From the NCBI GenBank assembly GCA_005799745.1, contig SYFY01000137.1, forward strand, positions 1 through 41,356: DNA of 41,356 bases. Direction: 5' to 3'. Below the pieces are notes generated by a model. It was not told the DNA's origin and searched no databases. It worked only from the letters and a program-made list of their open reading frames with translations. Shown piece after piece: positions 1 through 8,003 of this stretch. Numbering within the stretch: the stretch's first letter is position 1; each line of letters begins with the position of its first letter. Position numbers and translations under genes: made by a program. Origin of the DNA: Gammaproteobacteria bacterium (GTDB taxonomy: Bacteria > Pseudomonadota > Gammaproteobacteria > Pseudomonadales > Azotimanducaceae).

Positions 1-496
1 AGGACGTCCAGATCTTCGAGCCGTTGACGAGCCAGTGGTCGCCTTTGTCTTCAGCCTTGGTTTGTAGGCCTGCAAGGTCAGAACCTGCACCGGGTTCGGA
101 ATAGCCCTGACACCAGCGAATTTCGCCACGAATGATGGGTGGCAAGTAGCGTTGGCGTTGTTCTTCGCTGGCGTATTCGAGCAGCACCGGACCCAGCATC
201 CAGATGCCGAAACTTTGCAACGGCGAACGCGCATTGATGCGGCGCATCTCTTCGTCGAGCACTTTGTTTTCTTCGGCGGACAGGCCACCACCACCGTAGA
301 CCTTTGGCCATCGTGGTGTGGTCCAGCCTTTTTCGGCCATGCGGTCGAGCCAGCGCTTCGAATCCGGATTGGCGTAGGTCGCGCCACGACCACCCCATAC
401 CGCTTCGTCTTCACCTCCAGGTGTACGCATGGATGCCGGGCAATTGGCCTCGAGCCAAACGCGAGTTTCCTGGCGGAATAATTCAATGTCAGCCAC
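1..496 (-). CDS. Acyl-CoA dehydrogenase, N-terminal part (runs off the left edge)
   Basis: Flavoenzyme that would oxidise an acyl-CoA to the 2,3-enoyl-CoA. Only about 165 N-terminal residues lie in the window. The alpha-helical N-terminal domain and the start of the middle beta domain are visible, with the family signature WCQGYSEPGAGSDLAGLQTK, which contacts FAD and substrate, followed by NGSKIWTS. The start chosen is GTG at 496 because GGAG lies about six bases upstream and no in-frame ATG is available. The signature closely resembles that of the dehydrogenase at 35570-36745, so both may belong to the same FadE-like subgroup. The substrate cannot be told from this fragment, and the C-terminal region is missing. 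Confidence 0.9.
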   Translation of the reverse strand, partial: MADIELFRQETRVWLEANCPASMRTPGGEDEAVWGGRGATYANPDSKRWLDRMAEKGWTTPRWPKVYGGGGLSAEENKVLDEEMRRINARSPLQSFGIWMLGPVLLEYASEEQRQRYLPPIIRGEIRWCQGYSEPGAGSDLAGLQTKAEDKGDHWLVNGSKIWTS

Positions 497-562
497 GTGA
501 TGCTCCCAGAAGGTGCAGTAGATGAGTAATGGGCGGCGATTTTAAAGGAAGCCCTCGCGGGG

Positions 563-568
563 TTATAG
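563..568 (+). promoter_or_regulatory. Possible -10 element upstream of the flavin reductase gene
   Basis: TATAGT lies about 50 bases before the start at 620 in the gap between two divergent genes. No convincing -35 hexamer is seen at the usual distance, so this is a weak call. Confidence 0.25.
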
Positions 569-619
569 TCGCGAACCTTTTTGCGGTGAGCGGGACCAAT
601 TCAATGGGGCGTGGTGCAA

Positions 620-1108
620 ATGAGTGATTGGGACAGCCGTACTTTCCGCACGACAATGGGCCAGTTCAGTACCGGTGTCGTCATCGCCACTGGAATGTTG
701 CGGGGAGAGCCCGCGGGTTTCGCGGCTCAGTCCTTCGTTTCCTTGTCGCTTGATCCACCGCTGATCGCCCTGTGCCCGGGCAAGACCAGCTCGAGCTGGC
801 CGAAGCTCCGTGAATCGGGGAAGTTCTGCATCAACGTGCTCGCGGATGACCAGAAACCCGTCTGCGACATCATGGCGAAAACCGGCATCGACAAATTCGC
901 CAGCATCGCCTGGCGCGCTGGCAAGACTGGATCACCGATTCTCGAAGGTGTCATTGCGTTCATCGACTGTGAGCTTGAGGCCGAACACGAAACAGGCGAT
1001 CACACCATCGCCATCGGTCGCGTTGTTGACCTGGCAATTGTTCAATCGGACAAAGCCCCGCTGCTGTTCTTTCAAGGTCGTTACGGATCGTTTGCCAATC
1101 TGGTCTGA
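620..1108 (+). CDS. Flavin reductase family protein (FMN-binding split barrel)
   Basis: A 162-residue protein with the split-barrel flavin reductase fold (HpaC/DIM6-NTAB type). It probably reduces FMN or FAD with NAD(P)H for a partner monooxygenase. Recognisable parts are the N-terminal FRTTMGQFSTGVVIATG, the flavin-contacting FAAQSFVSLSLDPPLIALCPG, and the C-terminal HTIAIGRVVDLAI and PLLFFQGRYGSF. Length matches the family. The reading frame is open upstream to a GTG at 611, but ATG at 620 starts the conserved part, with a GGGG stretch about ten bases before it. Its partner is not evident. The LLM-type oxidoreductase at 1391-2263 is a possible user of reduced flavin, but this is only inferred from proximity. 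Confidence 0.88.
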   Translation: MSDWDSRTFRTTMGQFSTGVVIATGMLRGEPAGFAAQSFVSLSLDPPLIALCPGKTSSSWPKLRESGKFCINVLADDQKPVCDIMAKTGIDKFASIAWRAGKTGSPILEGVIAFIDCELEAEHETGDHTIAIGRVVDLAIVQSDKAPLLFFQGRYGSFANLV

Positions 1109-1145
1109 TTTTTTCGCCTGGCGACAAATCCGGGAGGAAGGACGC

Positions 1146-1370
1146 ATGAACACTTCACTTGGACCTCTCCGCCTGACTTTCGCGATCACAACCCTGTGGG
1201 GATGTACAGATCCGGCGTTTTCTGACAAACCCACAAGCACAGCGTCGATTGCGCCGGTCGAGTGGCGTCATCACGGCAATACACCGGATGAGCAGCGTTT
1301 TTCCAACACCGACTCGATGCTCATTCGGCGTTATGTAGGGGATCAGGCGCGCCGGATACACAGGCAATAG
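1146..1370 (+). pseudogene. N-terminal remnant of a PQQ-dependent (quinoprotein) dehydrogenase
   Basis: A 74-codon frame with a strong ribosome binding site (GGAGGAAGG, positions 1131-1139) and a hydrophobic N-terminus like an export signal. It is followed by VEWRHHGNTPDEQRFS, the typical opening of quinoprotein alcohol or glucose dehydrogenases (pattern W-x-x-x-G-x-x-x-x-x-QRFS). After this the match is lost at NTDSMLIRRYVGDQ, where the family would continue with the first beta-propeller blade. The frame then stops at 1370, just before the convergent gene at 1391. The rest of the roughly 600-residue enzyme is absent, so this looks like a deletion remnant that kept its translation signals. 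It could still be expressed as a short peptide. Confidence 0.6.
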
Positions 1371-1390
1371 CGGCAGCGCGCAGGGGCCGA

Positions 1391-2263
1391 TCAGCGAATC
1401 AGAGCCTCGAGCACTTCCCAATGCAGATCACCAAAGGTGCCGTTGGGATTCACTGGCTGCAGGCAAACATGATCAGCACCGGCATCAAAGTGTTCCCTGA
1501 TGCGCGCCTTGATCTTGTCAACGCTGCCCCAGGCGAAGGTTGCGTCGATGAACTTGTCAGAGCCGCCGTTGGACAGGTCGTCTTCGGTGAGACCCATGCG
1601 CAACCAGTTGTTGCGATAGTTCGGCAGACCCAGATACATCGAAGCGACCGGTCGTGCGAGTTTGCGTGCGGTTTCCGCGTCTTCACAAAGGATGACCTTC
1701 TGTTCTACGCAGAGCAGCGGCCCTTTGCCCATGACCTTGCGCGCCATGGCGGTATGCACAGGTGACGAGAAATAGGGGTGTGCACCATTGGCCTTGGTCG
1801 CCGCAATCTCCAGCATTTTCGGACCAAGTGCCGCAATCACTGTTTGGGGTTTGGCTGGAGGTTGAGCACCTTGATAGGGCGAGGCGGCCATCTTTTCGAG
1901 ATAAGCCTTCATCGTTGGTACGGGCGCGGAGTACTTCAGACCACGAACACCCTCGACGAGCGGCTTGTGGGATACACCGAGGCCGAGCAGGAAGCGATCA
2001 CCGGACTGTTCAGCGAGAGCCATCTGTCCTGCGAGGGTTACGCCAGGTTCACGGTGATAGATGTTGGCGATACCGGTGGCGAGATTCAGGGTCTTGGTAT
2101 TCGCGAGCAACCAGCTTGCGGTGACGAAGGGGTGTTTGCCGACGGTTTCCGGAATCCACAATGTTCCGTAGCCAATGCGCTCAATACGTTGTGCCGCTTC
2201 AGCCGCTTTCGTCGCAGGCATGCCATCAAAGAAGTACCAGACGCCGAGTTTGCTAAGGTTCAT
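1391..2263 (-). CDS. LLM-class (luciferase-like, TIGR03620-type) oxidoreductase
   Basis: A 290-residue luciferase-like TIM-barrel oxidoreductase that would use reduced FMN or coenzyme F420. The N-terminus KLGVWYFFDGMPATKAAEAA, then GYGTLWIPET, LATGIANIYHREP, GDRFLLGLGVSHKP and AALGPKMLEIAATKANGAHPY, resemble the TIGR03620 group first described in actinobacteria. The C-terminal part (HFDAGADHVCLQPVNPNGTF) closes the barrel. Length is normal for the group. It lies 9 bases downstream of the crotonase at 2273-3073, so the two are probably co-transcribed. Proteobacteria in general use flavin where actinobacteria use F420; which cofactor applies here is not decided by the sequence. The substrate is unknown. 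Confidence 0.85.
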   Translation of the reverse strand: MNLSKLGVWYFFDGMPATKAAEAAQRIERIGYGTLWIPETVGKHPFVTASWLLANTKTLNLATGIANIYHREPGVTLAGQMALAEQSGDRFLLGLGVSHKPLVEGVRGLKYSAPVPTMKAYLEKMAASPYQGAQPPAKPQTVIAALGPKMLEIAATKANGAHPYFSSPVHTAMARKVMGKGPLLCVEQKVILCEDAETARKLARPVASMYLGLPNYRNNWLRMGLTEDDLSNGGSDKFIDATFAWGSVDKIKARIREHFDAGADHVCLQPVNPNGTFGDLHWEVLEALIR

Positions 2264-2272
2264 GTTAGATCC

Positions 2273-3073
2273 TTACTTTCCGATGAAGTTGCCAGGGCGT
2301 CGTTCTGACACGGAGCGAATACCTTCCTCCGAGTCTTTGGTTGCGCGCAGCCACTTCTGTTCCGAAAGTTCGTGTTCGGTCGCTTTCACGACGGCGTCGT
2401 ACAGATCGCCACGCATGGTGGCGCGAACCGACAAGAGCGCGAGAGGCGCGTTTTCAGCGATTTCCTTGGCGAGTGTCATCGCTGCGGAACGAAGTTGATC
2501 GTGGGGCACCACTTGATCGGCAAGGCCCATCTCCAGTGCTTCTTCAGCACGAACACGTCGACCGGTGAGCAACATGTTGAGTGCGTTTTGTTGACCGACG
2601 ATACGGGGTAATGTCACGGAGATGCCGAAACCCTGGTGAATACCGAGCTTCACGAAGTTGGCTGCGAACTTGGCTTCGGTGGAAGCAATACGGAAATCAG
2701 GAACCAGGGCGAGACCAAGACCACCACCAACGGCGGGACCATTGATGGCACCAATCACCGGTTTCTTGTTACGAAAGAGACGCGCAGCCTCGCGATAGAG
2801 TTTACCGGTGGTGTTGCGGAAGCCTTCCTCGGTAAAATCCTGGCTTCCCGTCCCGTCTGATTTTCCCGTCCCGAAATTCGCGCCGGCGCAGAAGGCTTTG
2901 CCATTGGCGGTAAGAATCACCGTGCGGCAGTTCGCATCTGCATCGAGCGCGTCAAAGGCGTCGGCGATCTGCCCGATCAAGCTATAGTCGAAGAAGTTGT
3001 TGGGCGGGCGCTGGATTTCAACCGTGGCCACATAATTTTCCAGTGTCACCGTGATATCGGTGTAGCCGCTCAT
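2273..3073 (-). CDS. Crotonase-fold protein lacking both classical catalytic glutamates
   Basis: A 266-residue enoyl-CoA hydratase/isomerase family member. The CoA-binding and oxyanion segment is clear (GKAFCAGANFG, then INGPAVGGGLGLALVPDFRI, then LPRIVGQQNALNMLLTGRRV). Where classical hydratase has GGGCE and PE, this protein has GGGLG (Gly120) and NF (Phe140), so both hydratase glutamates are missing. It may be an isomerase, hydrolase or other crotonase-fold enzyme instead of a hydratase. The start is ATG at 3073, preceded by GGGGGA; a longer open frame would run into the divergent MATE gene. It lies just upstream of the LLM oxidoreductase on the same strand, suggesting a two-gene operon. 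Confidence 0.87.
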   Translation of the reverse strand: MSGYTDITVTLENYVATVEIQRPPNNFFDYSLIGQIADAFDALDADANCRTVILTANGKAFCAGANFGTGKSDGTGSQDFTEEGFRNTTGKLYREAARLFRNKKPVIGAINGPAVGGGLGLALVPDFRIASTEAKFAANFVKLGIHQGFGISVTLPRIVGQQNALNMLLTGRRVRAEEALEMGLADQVVPHDQLRSAAMTLAKEIAENAPLALLSVRATMRGDLYDAVVKATEHELSEQKWLRATKDSEEGIRSVSERRPGNFIGK

Positions 3074-3101
3074 GAGAAAGGTCCCCCAACAGAAGAAGTG
3101 A

Positions 3102-4487
3102 ATGGAATCCAAGGATAGTAACAGCAAAGAAGAAGGCGCTCACGAGCGGGGCGAGCGTCCTGGCATCTGGCAACTCGCGTTTCCTTCCATGCTCGGCAAC
3201 CTGTCCTACACTATCGTTGGCATGGTGCAGACCAAGTTCGTGGGGGAACTTGGAGCAGAGGCAGTTGCGGCGGTGGGCGCTGGGCAACGGGTGTTTTTTG
3301 CAATCCAGGCGATTCTGATGGCGGTCAGCGCGGGTACCATAGCATTGGTTGCACGCGCTTGGGGCGCGGGTGATTACACCGAGGCAAGTCGCGTCACCAT
3401 GGCTTCACTCGCAGTCGGTGTGATGTTGTCGCTGTTGATGTCGACGCTCGGTTTGCTCTTTGCCGATTCCATGGCCGGTGTCTTTGGCCTTGATGTGGCA
3501 ACCCTCGAACTTGCGGCCGATTACATCGAGTGGCTCTGCATCTTCAACATCGCCTTCGCGGCAAACTTCATTCTCGGTGCGGCGCTTCGTGCTTCAGGTG
3601 ACGCGTGGACACCGCTGTGGATTGGCTTCGCCGTTAACATCGTGAACTTGCCACTGCTGTATGTGCTGGTCTTCGGCAAGTTTGGTTTTCCCGAGTTGGG
3701 TGCAAGCGGTGCAGCGGTCGCGAGTGGTTTTGCTTTCGCCTTCGGTGGCGTTGTGCTGCTGGTGATGTGGATCAAACAGAAGTTCCGCGTGCGCCATGTC
3801 GGTGGTGGGTGGTGGCGACGTGACCGATTGAAACGGCTGGTCAATATTGGTTACCCCGCTGCAGTCGAGCAGGGTGTCTTTCAGGTTGGTTTCTTCATTT
3901 TTCTGATGCTCATCGGTCGCAACTACGGCACCGAGGCGTTTGCCGCCTACAACGTCGGTGTGAATCTGCTCATGGTCTGCATGACTGTGGGTTTTGGTTT
4001 TTCTATTGCCGGATCAACGTTGGTGGGGCAAGCGCTCGGCGCCAACGATCATGCAGCGGCACAACGTGCAGGTTATCGCGCCATGTGGCTGGCCATTCTC
4101 TTTATGGGACTGGTCGGCGCGGTGATTTGTCTTTTTGCCTGGGAAATGGCGGCCTTTTTCCTGGAGGATCCACTCACTATTCGTTACACCGTGGAGTTCA
4201 CCTATCTGCTCGGCGCGATGATGCCGCTGATGGCGATCGACTTTGCCATTGGTGGTGCACTTCGTGGTGCGGGTGATACCCGCTTCCCGCTCATGGCGAC
4301 GTTCGCGGGTTTGATTGGTATGCGTTGTGGGCTTGCGATATTGGCGACCTGGCTCGGTATGCCGGTGGTCTGGGTCTACGCAGCGCTGATCGGCGATTAC
4401 CTGCTTAAGGGGGTGATGCTGATCTGGCGTTTCCAGGGTGGTCGATGGCGAACGGTGGTGAAGCCCTATGACGCGGGACCATACTGA
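3102..4487 (+). CDS. MATE family efflux transporter
   Basis: A 461-residue inner-membrane protein with about twelve hydrophobic helices in two similar halves. This is the arrangement of MATE (MatE) exporters, which expel organic cations or drugs in exchange for sodium or protons. Typical elements are the N-terminal IWQLAFPSMLGNLSYTIVGM, the loop FVGELGAEAVAAVG, LRASGDAWTPLWIG at the end of the first half, and the matching GGALRGAGDTRFPLMAT in the second half. The short charged N-terminus is followed directly by helix 1. The start ATG at 3102 has AGAAG eight bases upstream. It is divergent from the crotonase gene (28 bases apart) and converges with the MFS gene, with only 5 bases between the stops. 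Confidence 0.92.
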   Translation: MESKDSNSKEEGAHERGERPGIWQLAFPSMLGNLSYTIVGMVQTKFVGELGAEAVAAVGAGQRVFFAIQAILMAVSAGTIALVARAWGAGDYTEASRVTMASLAVGVMLSLLMSTLGLLFADSMAGVFGLDVATLELAADYIEWLCIFNIAFAANFILGAALRASGDAWTPLWIGFAVNIVNLPLLYVLVFGKFGFPELGASGAAVASGFAFAFGGVVLLVMWIKQKFRVRHVGGGWWRRDRLKRLVNIGYPAAVEQGVFQVGFFIFLMLIGRNYGTEAFAAYNVGVNLLMVCMTVGFGFSIAGSTLVGQALGANDHAAAQRAGYRAMWLAILFMGLVGAVICLFAWEMAAFFLEDPLTIRYTVEFTYLLGAMMPLMAIDFAIGGALRGAGDTRFPLMATFAGLIGMRCGLAILATWLGMPVVWVYAALIGDYLLKGVMLIWRFQGGRWRTVVKPYDAGPY

Positions 4488-4492
4488 GAGTT

Positions 4493-5905
4493 CTATTTCT
4501 CCGGTGGGTCTTCACCTTTGTCGCTACGACCCACCACTTCAAAGATAAGGCCGGAAAGTGGTGCGACGCGAGTCACTCGGAAAATCAGACCGGCTCGTGA
4601 CATCGGCCGTACTCGCCGTACTTCTTCGAGTTTGCGCAGGAAAGCGCTCACCGTGATGAGTCGTGCGATCCCGGAGATCAGGAACACACCGTAGAGGGGT
4701 GTGAGCCAAGAGAACACTTCTCCATCAAACGTAATCTCGTTCGGCAAGTTGTTACCGAGCCACGCGCCAATCAGTGCACCGATAAATGTCCCTGTGGCCG
4801 CAACCACGCCGTGTACTGCCATGAGCGTCACGCGGTGATCCCGCGGTGTAAGGTCATACACCATATTGCCTGCGCTCAGGGTGAACCCCGCCCATGCCAG
4901 TCCCGATATTGCTTGGACAACAAGTAAGTACACGTAGTCCGTCGAGAACATCCAAAGCACGGGCATTACCGGGATGATGAATCCGGTAGTCGCCAGAATC
5001 AGGCGGTTGCCAAAGAGGTCGGAAAGTCGTCCCCAACGATTGAGTGTGAGGAACTGGACACACACGGAGGCGGCCGTGTTGAACATGAATCCGAGATACG
5101 AAAATTCCAGGTCGCGAAGCATGTAGAGCGCGAAGTAAGGCGAAGCGATCGCGACCGACAACTGCATGCAGGCGAAGAACGCGGTGAAGCGTAAGAGTCC
5201 TGATTCACGATAGACCTGCCAAAGTCCGCCAAGGCCTGTGTTGATTGCGGCAACGTGTCCTGGGGGGTCAAACATCTTCGAGAGATGCCAGGCGGAGAGC
5301 AGCCGGAAGATGCTCGCCAGCGTGAAGATGGCGACGAATCCCCAGTAGGTCATTTCCCATCCTGCGAAGAGATGCAGGATGAGTCCAGCCAGTCCGAGTG
5401 CAGTGAAGTTGGCCAGGCTCGACAAACGTGTGCGTAATGCAAAAAAGCGCCCACGCCGGCTTTCGTGGACAAGGTCACCCATCAGTGAGCCCCACTGAGG
5501 TGAGCCCAGATTGGGACCTATAAAGTAAATCACCGCAAAAACTATCACGAGGGGCAGCGCGAGATCGGGATACCACATCGGCAGCGCCATCAGCGGAATC
5601 AGAGAGAACGCCTGTAACAGTGCACCACCGACGATGATCTCCTTGCGCTTCCGCAGACGCCTTCCAAGCCACGCCGAGATGACTTGTGAAAACGACGCGA
5701 GCAAAGGCGGTAGTGAAGCGAGCACGCCAACCTGTGTGGTCGTCGCTTTGAGAAATACGGCGAAGGCAGAGAAATAGTTTTCTGCCGTGCCGATCATTGC
5801 CGAGTAATACACCCCATCTCTAATGGAGTGTTTCAGTGAGCGATCAACGATCGGATCGGGATCGAGAACGTTGGCGGGTTCTTGTGGCGTCGCCACGATT
5901 TCCAA
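4493..5905 (-). CDS. MFS transporter
   Basis: A 470-residue inner-membrane protein with about twelve predicted helices, resembling major facilitator superfamily permeases. Visible elements are the helix 2-3 loop WLGRRLRKRKEIIVGG, the long central loop ending in FDPPGHVAAINTGLGG, and the second-half loop NRWGRLSDLFGNR, a variant of the MFS D-R/G signature. The start is a TTG at 5905 with GGAG four bases upstream. A perfect 8-bp hairpin (5912-5931) covers half of that binding site. The gene follows the BON-LysM gene on the same strand after 82 bases. The substrate is unknown. Some permeases of this type act as exporters, which would fit the adjacent MATE gene, but this is inference. Confidence 0.9.
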   Translation of the reverse strand: MEIVATPQEPANVLDPDPIVDRSLKHSIRDGVYYSAMIGTAENYFSAFAVFLKATTTQVGVLASLPPLLASFSQVISAWLGRRLRKRKEIIVGGALLQAFSLIPLMALPMWYPDLALPLVIVFAVIYFIGPNLGSPQWGSLMGDLVHESRRGRFFALRTRLSSLANFTALGLAGLILHLFAGWEMTYWGFVAIFTLASIFRLLSAWHLSKMFDPPGHVAAINTGLGGLWQVYRESGLLRFTAFFACMQLSVAIASPYFALYMLRDLEFSYLGFMFNTAASVCVQFLTLNRWGRLSDLFGNRLILATTGFIIPVMPVLWMFSTDYVYLLVVQAISGLAWAGFTLSAGNMVYDLTPRDHRVTLMAVHGVVAATGTFIGALIGAWLGNNLPNEITFDGEVFSWLTPLYGVFLISGIARLITVSAFLRKLEEVRRVRPMSRAGLIFRVTRVAPLSGLIFEVVGRSDKGEDPPEK

Positions 5906-5911
5906 ATCACT

Positions 5912-5931
5912 CCGGCGCTTGGTAGCGCCGG
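5912..5931 (-). promoter_or_regulatory. Hairpin overlapping the MFS ribosome binding site
   Basis: CCGGCGCT and AGCGCCGG form a perfect 8-bp stem with a 4-base loop immediately before the TTG start at 5905. The last two G of the stem are the first two bases of the GGAG binding site. It could attenuate read-through from the upstream lysM gene or limit translation. There is no U tract, so it is not a classical terminator. Confidence 0.45.
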
Positions 5932-5987
5932 GATCATAGTCGGAGTTCTGGACGTTAGGAGCAGGCGCTCCCGATTATTTCTCCCAA

Positions 5988-6515
5988 TTATTTTGGGGGA
6001 ATACGAATCTTCTGGCCGGGATAAATCTTGTCCGGATGCAGGATGACTTCCCGATTAGCCTCAAAGATCTCCGTATAGCGAGCCCCTTTGCCAAGGGTAT
6101 CGGCAGCGATCTTCCAGAAGGTGTCGCCTTTCTGAATAACGTAAAAGCGGGAAGGCACTTCAGCCTCCACCGGCGTAGCCGGAGCGGGATCGAGCGCAAC
6201 GGCTGGTGTTGCTGAAGGTGCTGCAGTTTGCGTGAGAATTGATGGCGCTGCTTTACGGCGTACGGACAGATCATCCGCGACCACCTTCTCGACGCCGCGC
6301 ACGTTGCCAGCCATCAAAACGCACTTCTCTTTGGACGCGTTGTTATCTGCCTGGCCGACGAGTGTCACGCAGCCATCGTCGTATTTCACGTCGAGCGGAT
6401 TAACGCCCGGGTTGTTGGACTCGATGTGGCGCAGAATCGACATCGCTGCTTCCGCATCAGAAGTGAAGAGTTTGGCGCCAACATCTTTGGCAAAATCAAA
6501 CAATGAACCGAACAT
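5988..6515 (-). CDS. lysM: BON-LysM protein (KbP/YgaU-like)
   Basis: A 175-residue protein related to E. coli KbP (YgaU), a small cytoplasmic potassium-binding protein made of a BON domain and a LysM domain. The N-terminus MFGSLFDFAKDVGAKLF matches the family opening. The BON domain spans about residues 25-85 (DDGCVTLVGQADNNASKEK, GNVRGVEKVVADDL). A linker rich in Ala, Pro and Val follows, then the C-terminal LysM (FYVIQKGDTFWKIAADTLGK, IFEANREVILHPDKIYPGQK). The linker is longer than in E. coli (149 residues there). The start is ATG at 6515 with AAAGGGG six bases upstream; the longer upstream frame has no support. There is no signal peptide, as in KbP. Confidence 0.88.
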   Translation of the reverse strand: MFGSLFDFAKDVGAKLFTSDAEAAMSILRHIESNNPGVNPLDVKYDDGCVTLVGQADNNASKEKCVLMAGNVRGVEKVVADDLSVRRKAAPSILTQTAAPSATPAVALDPAPATPVEAEVPSRFYVIQKGDTFWKIAADTLGKGARYTEIFEANREVILHPDKIYPGQKIRIPPK

Positions 6516-6558
6516 GTGGACCCCTTTGTTAGTAGTGCAGCGTTGAACTTTGAAACGA

Positions 6559-7088
6559 TTAGCGACCGAGGAATTTTCCGGCCATGCCGATGAGGTCATC
6601 GAGTGCCGGACCGTCGCGATTGCGGTCCAGCAACGAACCCAGCACATCCGAGATTTGATTACCGCTGGGTGCACTACTCGTTTGTTTGGAGAGTGAACCC
6701 ATGGCTAATGAAGCGATCAGCGGGAGCAGCTGTTTGATGATGTCCGGGCTGATACCGGTGCTGGCACCGGCCTGGCCGGCAAGTGCCCTGGAGACATCTT
6801 TCGAGCCGAGGATGTGTCCAAGGATGTTATTACCGTCCTGAACCGTTTCGGCTTTGCCGAATACGTCGGGTTGATCGACGTAACGACTGTGACCACCTTT
6901 TTGTAGTGCGCCGATCAGTGCATCAAGTCCGCCTGCAGCTGACGTGTTGCATGCAGGCCTTGACCCAGAGCGGGTGCAACTTGTCCGATGACGTCGCGGA
7001 TTTGTTGGTCATTGAGGCCGAACTGACGCGCGATTTGATTGAGAGCTGGGTTGTTCTGGCTACCCGCGAGTAGATCGATAAGATTCAT
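6559..7088 (-). pseudogene. DUF937 (YidB-like) protein, frameshifted
   Basis: From ATG at 7088 (GGGGGA eight bases upstream) the frame reads MNLIDLLAGSQNNPALNQIA and VIGQVAPALGQGL, the start of a DUF937 domain. It then breaks near 6940-6965. A different frame continues as GGLDALIGALQKGGHSRYVD, DVFGKAETVQDGNNILGHIL, ISPDIIKQLLPLIASLAMG and finally DDLIGMAGKFLGR, stopping at 6559. Both parts are clearly one gene of about 175 codons. One base appears to be missing close to the CTGCATGCAACACG segment. This is either a real mutation or a sequence error, since the rest of the protein is well conserved. DUF937 proteins have no well-defined function. It lies immediately upstream of lysM on the same strand. 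Confidence 0.75.
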
Positions 7089-7210
7089 ATGCCATTCCCC
7101 CGGTGATTCTTGTGTTGTCCAAGACTCCGCTTTCGCCCGAATCGACGCAACGTGCCTTTGTAAAATCCCGGTATGCTCTAGGCGCGAAAAAGCGCAGAGG
7201 GAATGACGTC

Positions 7211-8002
7211 ATGCAACCCGACAGGCACCCGAAAAATCGGCATTTCGAATGGCGGCAGGCTGCGATTGTGCCGCGTCGCATTACCGAGGCACAGGCGACC
7301 CAGTATCGCGAGCAAGGGTTCTTTCTGTTGGAGGACGCATTCACACTCGATGAAATGAGCCAGGTCATCGATGCGATCGCGCCACTCGATGAACAGACCG
7401 AAGCGTTTTTGAAGACACGTAAAAACGGCACTTTCGGAATCGCCCGCGCTAATGAAATTACCTTCTCGCCGCACTTGGTCACGCGCTCAACGGTGTTGCG
7501 GGATTTCTCCAAACACTCGGTCTTTGTGGATCTGGTTCATGACCTGATCGGACCTCCGGCGCGGTTGTACTGGGATCAAGCGGTCTACAAGAAACCAGGG
7601 AATCCAGAAGAGTTTCCCTGGCACCAGGACAATAGTTATACCTATGTAGAGCCACAGCAGTATTTGACCTGTTGGGTAGCGCTCACCGATGCGACACGCG
7701 ATAACGGTTGCCCGTGGGTGGTGCCGGGATTGCATAAACTCGGCACCCTCGAACATGTAATGACACCACTCGGCTGGCAGTGTCTGGACAAGCCAACTGA
7801 TGCGATCATGGTGGAGGCGAAGTCGGGGTCGGTTGCGGTTTTCTCGAGCTTGACACCCCATCGGACGGGGCCAAATCTAACGAGTGACGTTCGTAAGGCG
7901 TACATCCTGCAGTACGCACCCGATGGCGCCATCGCCTATCCGGCAGGTGGTCAGGCGAACCCATGTTGTGCGGCAGATCGTCAGTATCTGGTGTGTGAGT
8001 AA
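7211..8002 (+). CDS. Phytanoyl-CoA dioxygenase (PhyH) family protein
   Basis: A 263-residue non-haem iron(II)/2-oxoglutarate-dependent dioxygenase. The jelly-roll core and metal ligands are visible: His138 and Asp140 in FPWHQDNSY, the distal His217 in LTPHRTGPN, and Arg227 (SDVRKAYILQY), expected to bind 2-oxoglutarate. The N-terminal segment ITEAQATQYREQGFFLLEDA is the usual opening of the family. The start chosen is ATG at 7211 with an AGAGGG site nine bases upstream; the frame is open further up but without family similarity. Family members hydroxylate acyl-CoAs, amino acids or secondary metabolites; the substrate here is unknown. Its stop lies one base from the convergent stop at 8004. 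Confidence 0.9.
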   Translation: MQPDRHPKNRHFEWRQAAIVPRRITEAQATQYREQGFFLLEDAFTLDEMSQVIDAIAPLDEQTEAFLKTRKNGTFGIARANEITFSPHLVTRSTVLRDFSKHSVFVDLVHDLIGPPARLYWDQAVYKKPGNPEEFPWHQDNSYTYVEPQQYLTCWVALTDATRDNGCPWVVPGLHKLGTLEHVMTPLGWQCLDKPTDAIMVEAKSGSVAVFSSLTPHRTGPNLTSDVRKAYILQYAPDGAIAYPAGGQANPCCAADRQYLVCE

Positions 8003-8003
8003 C

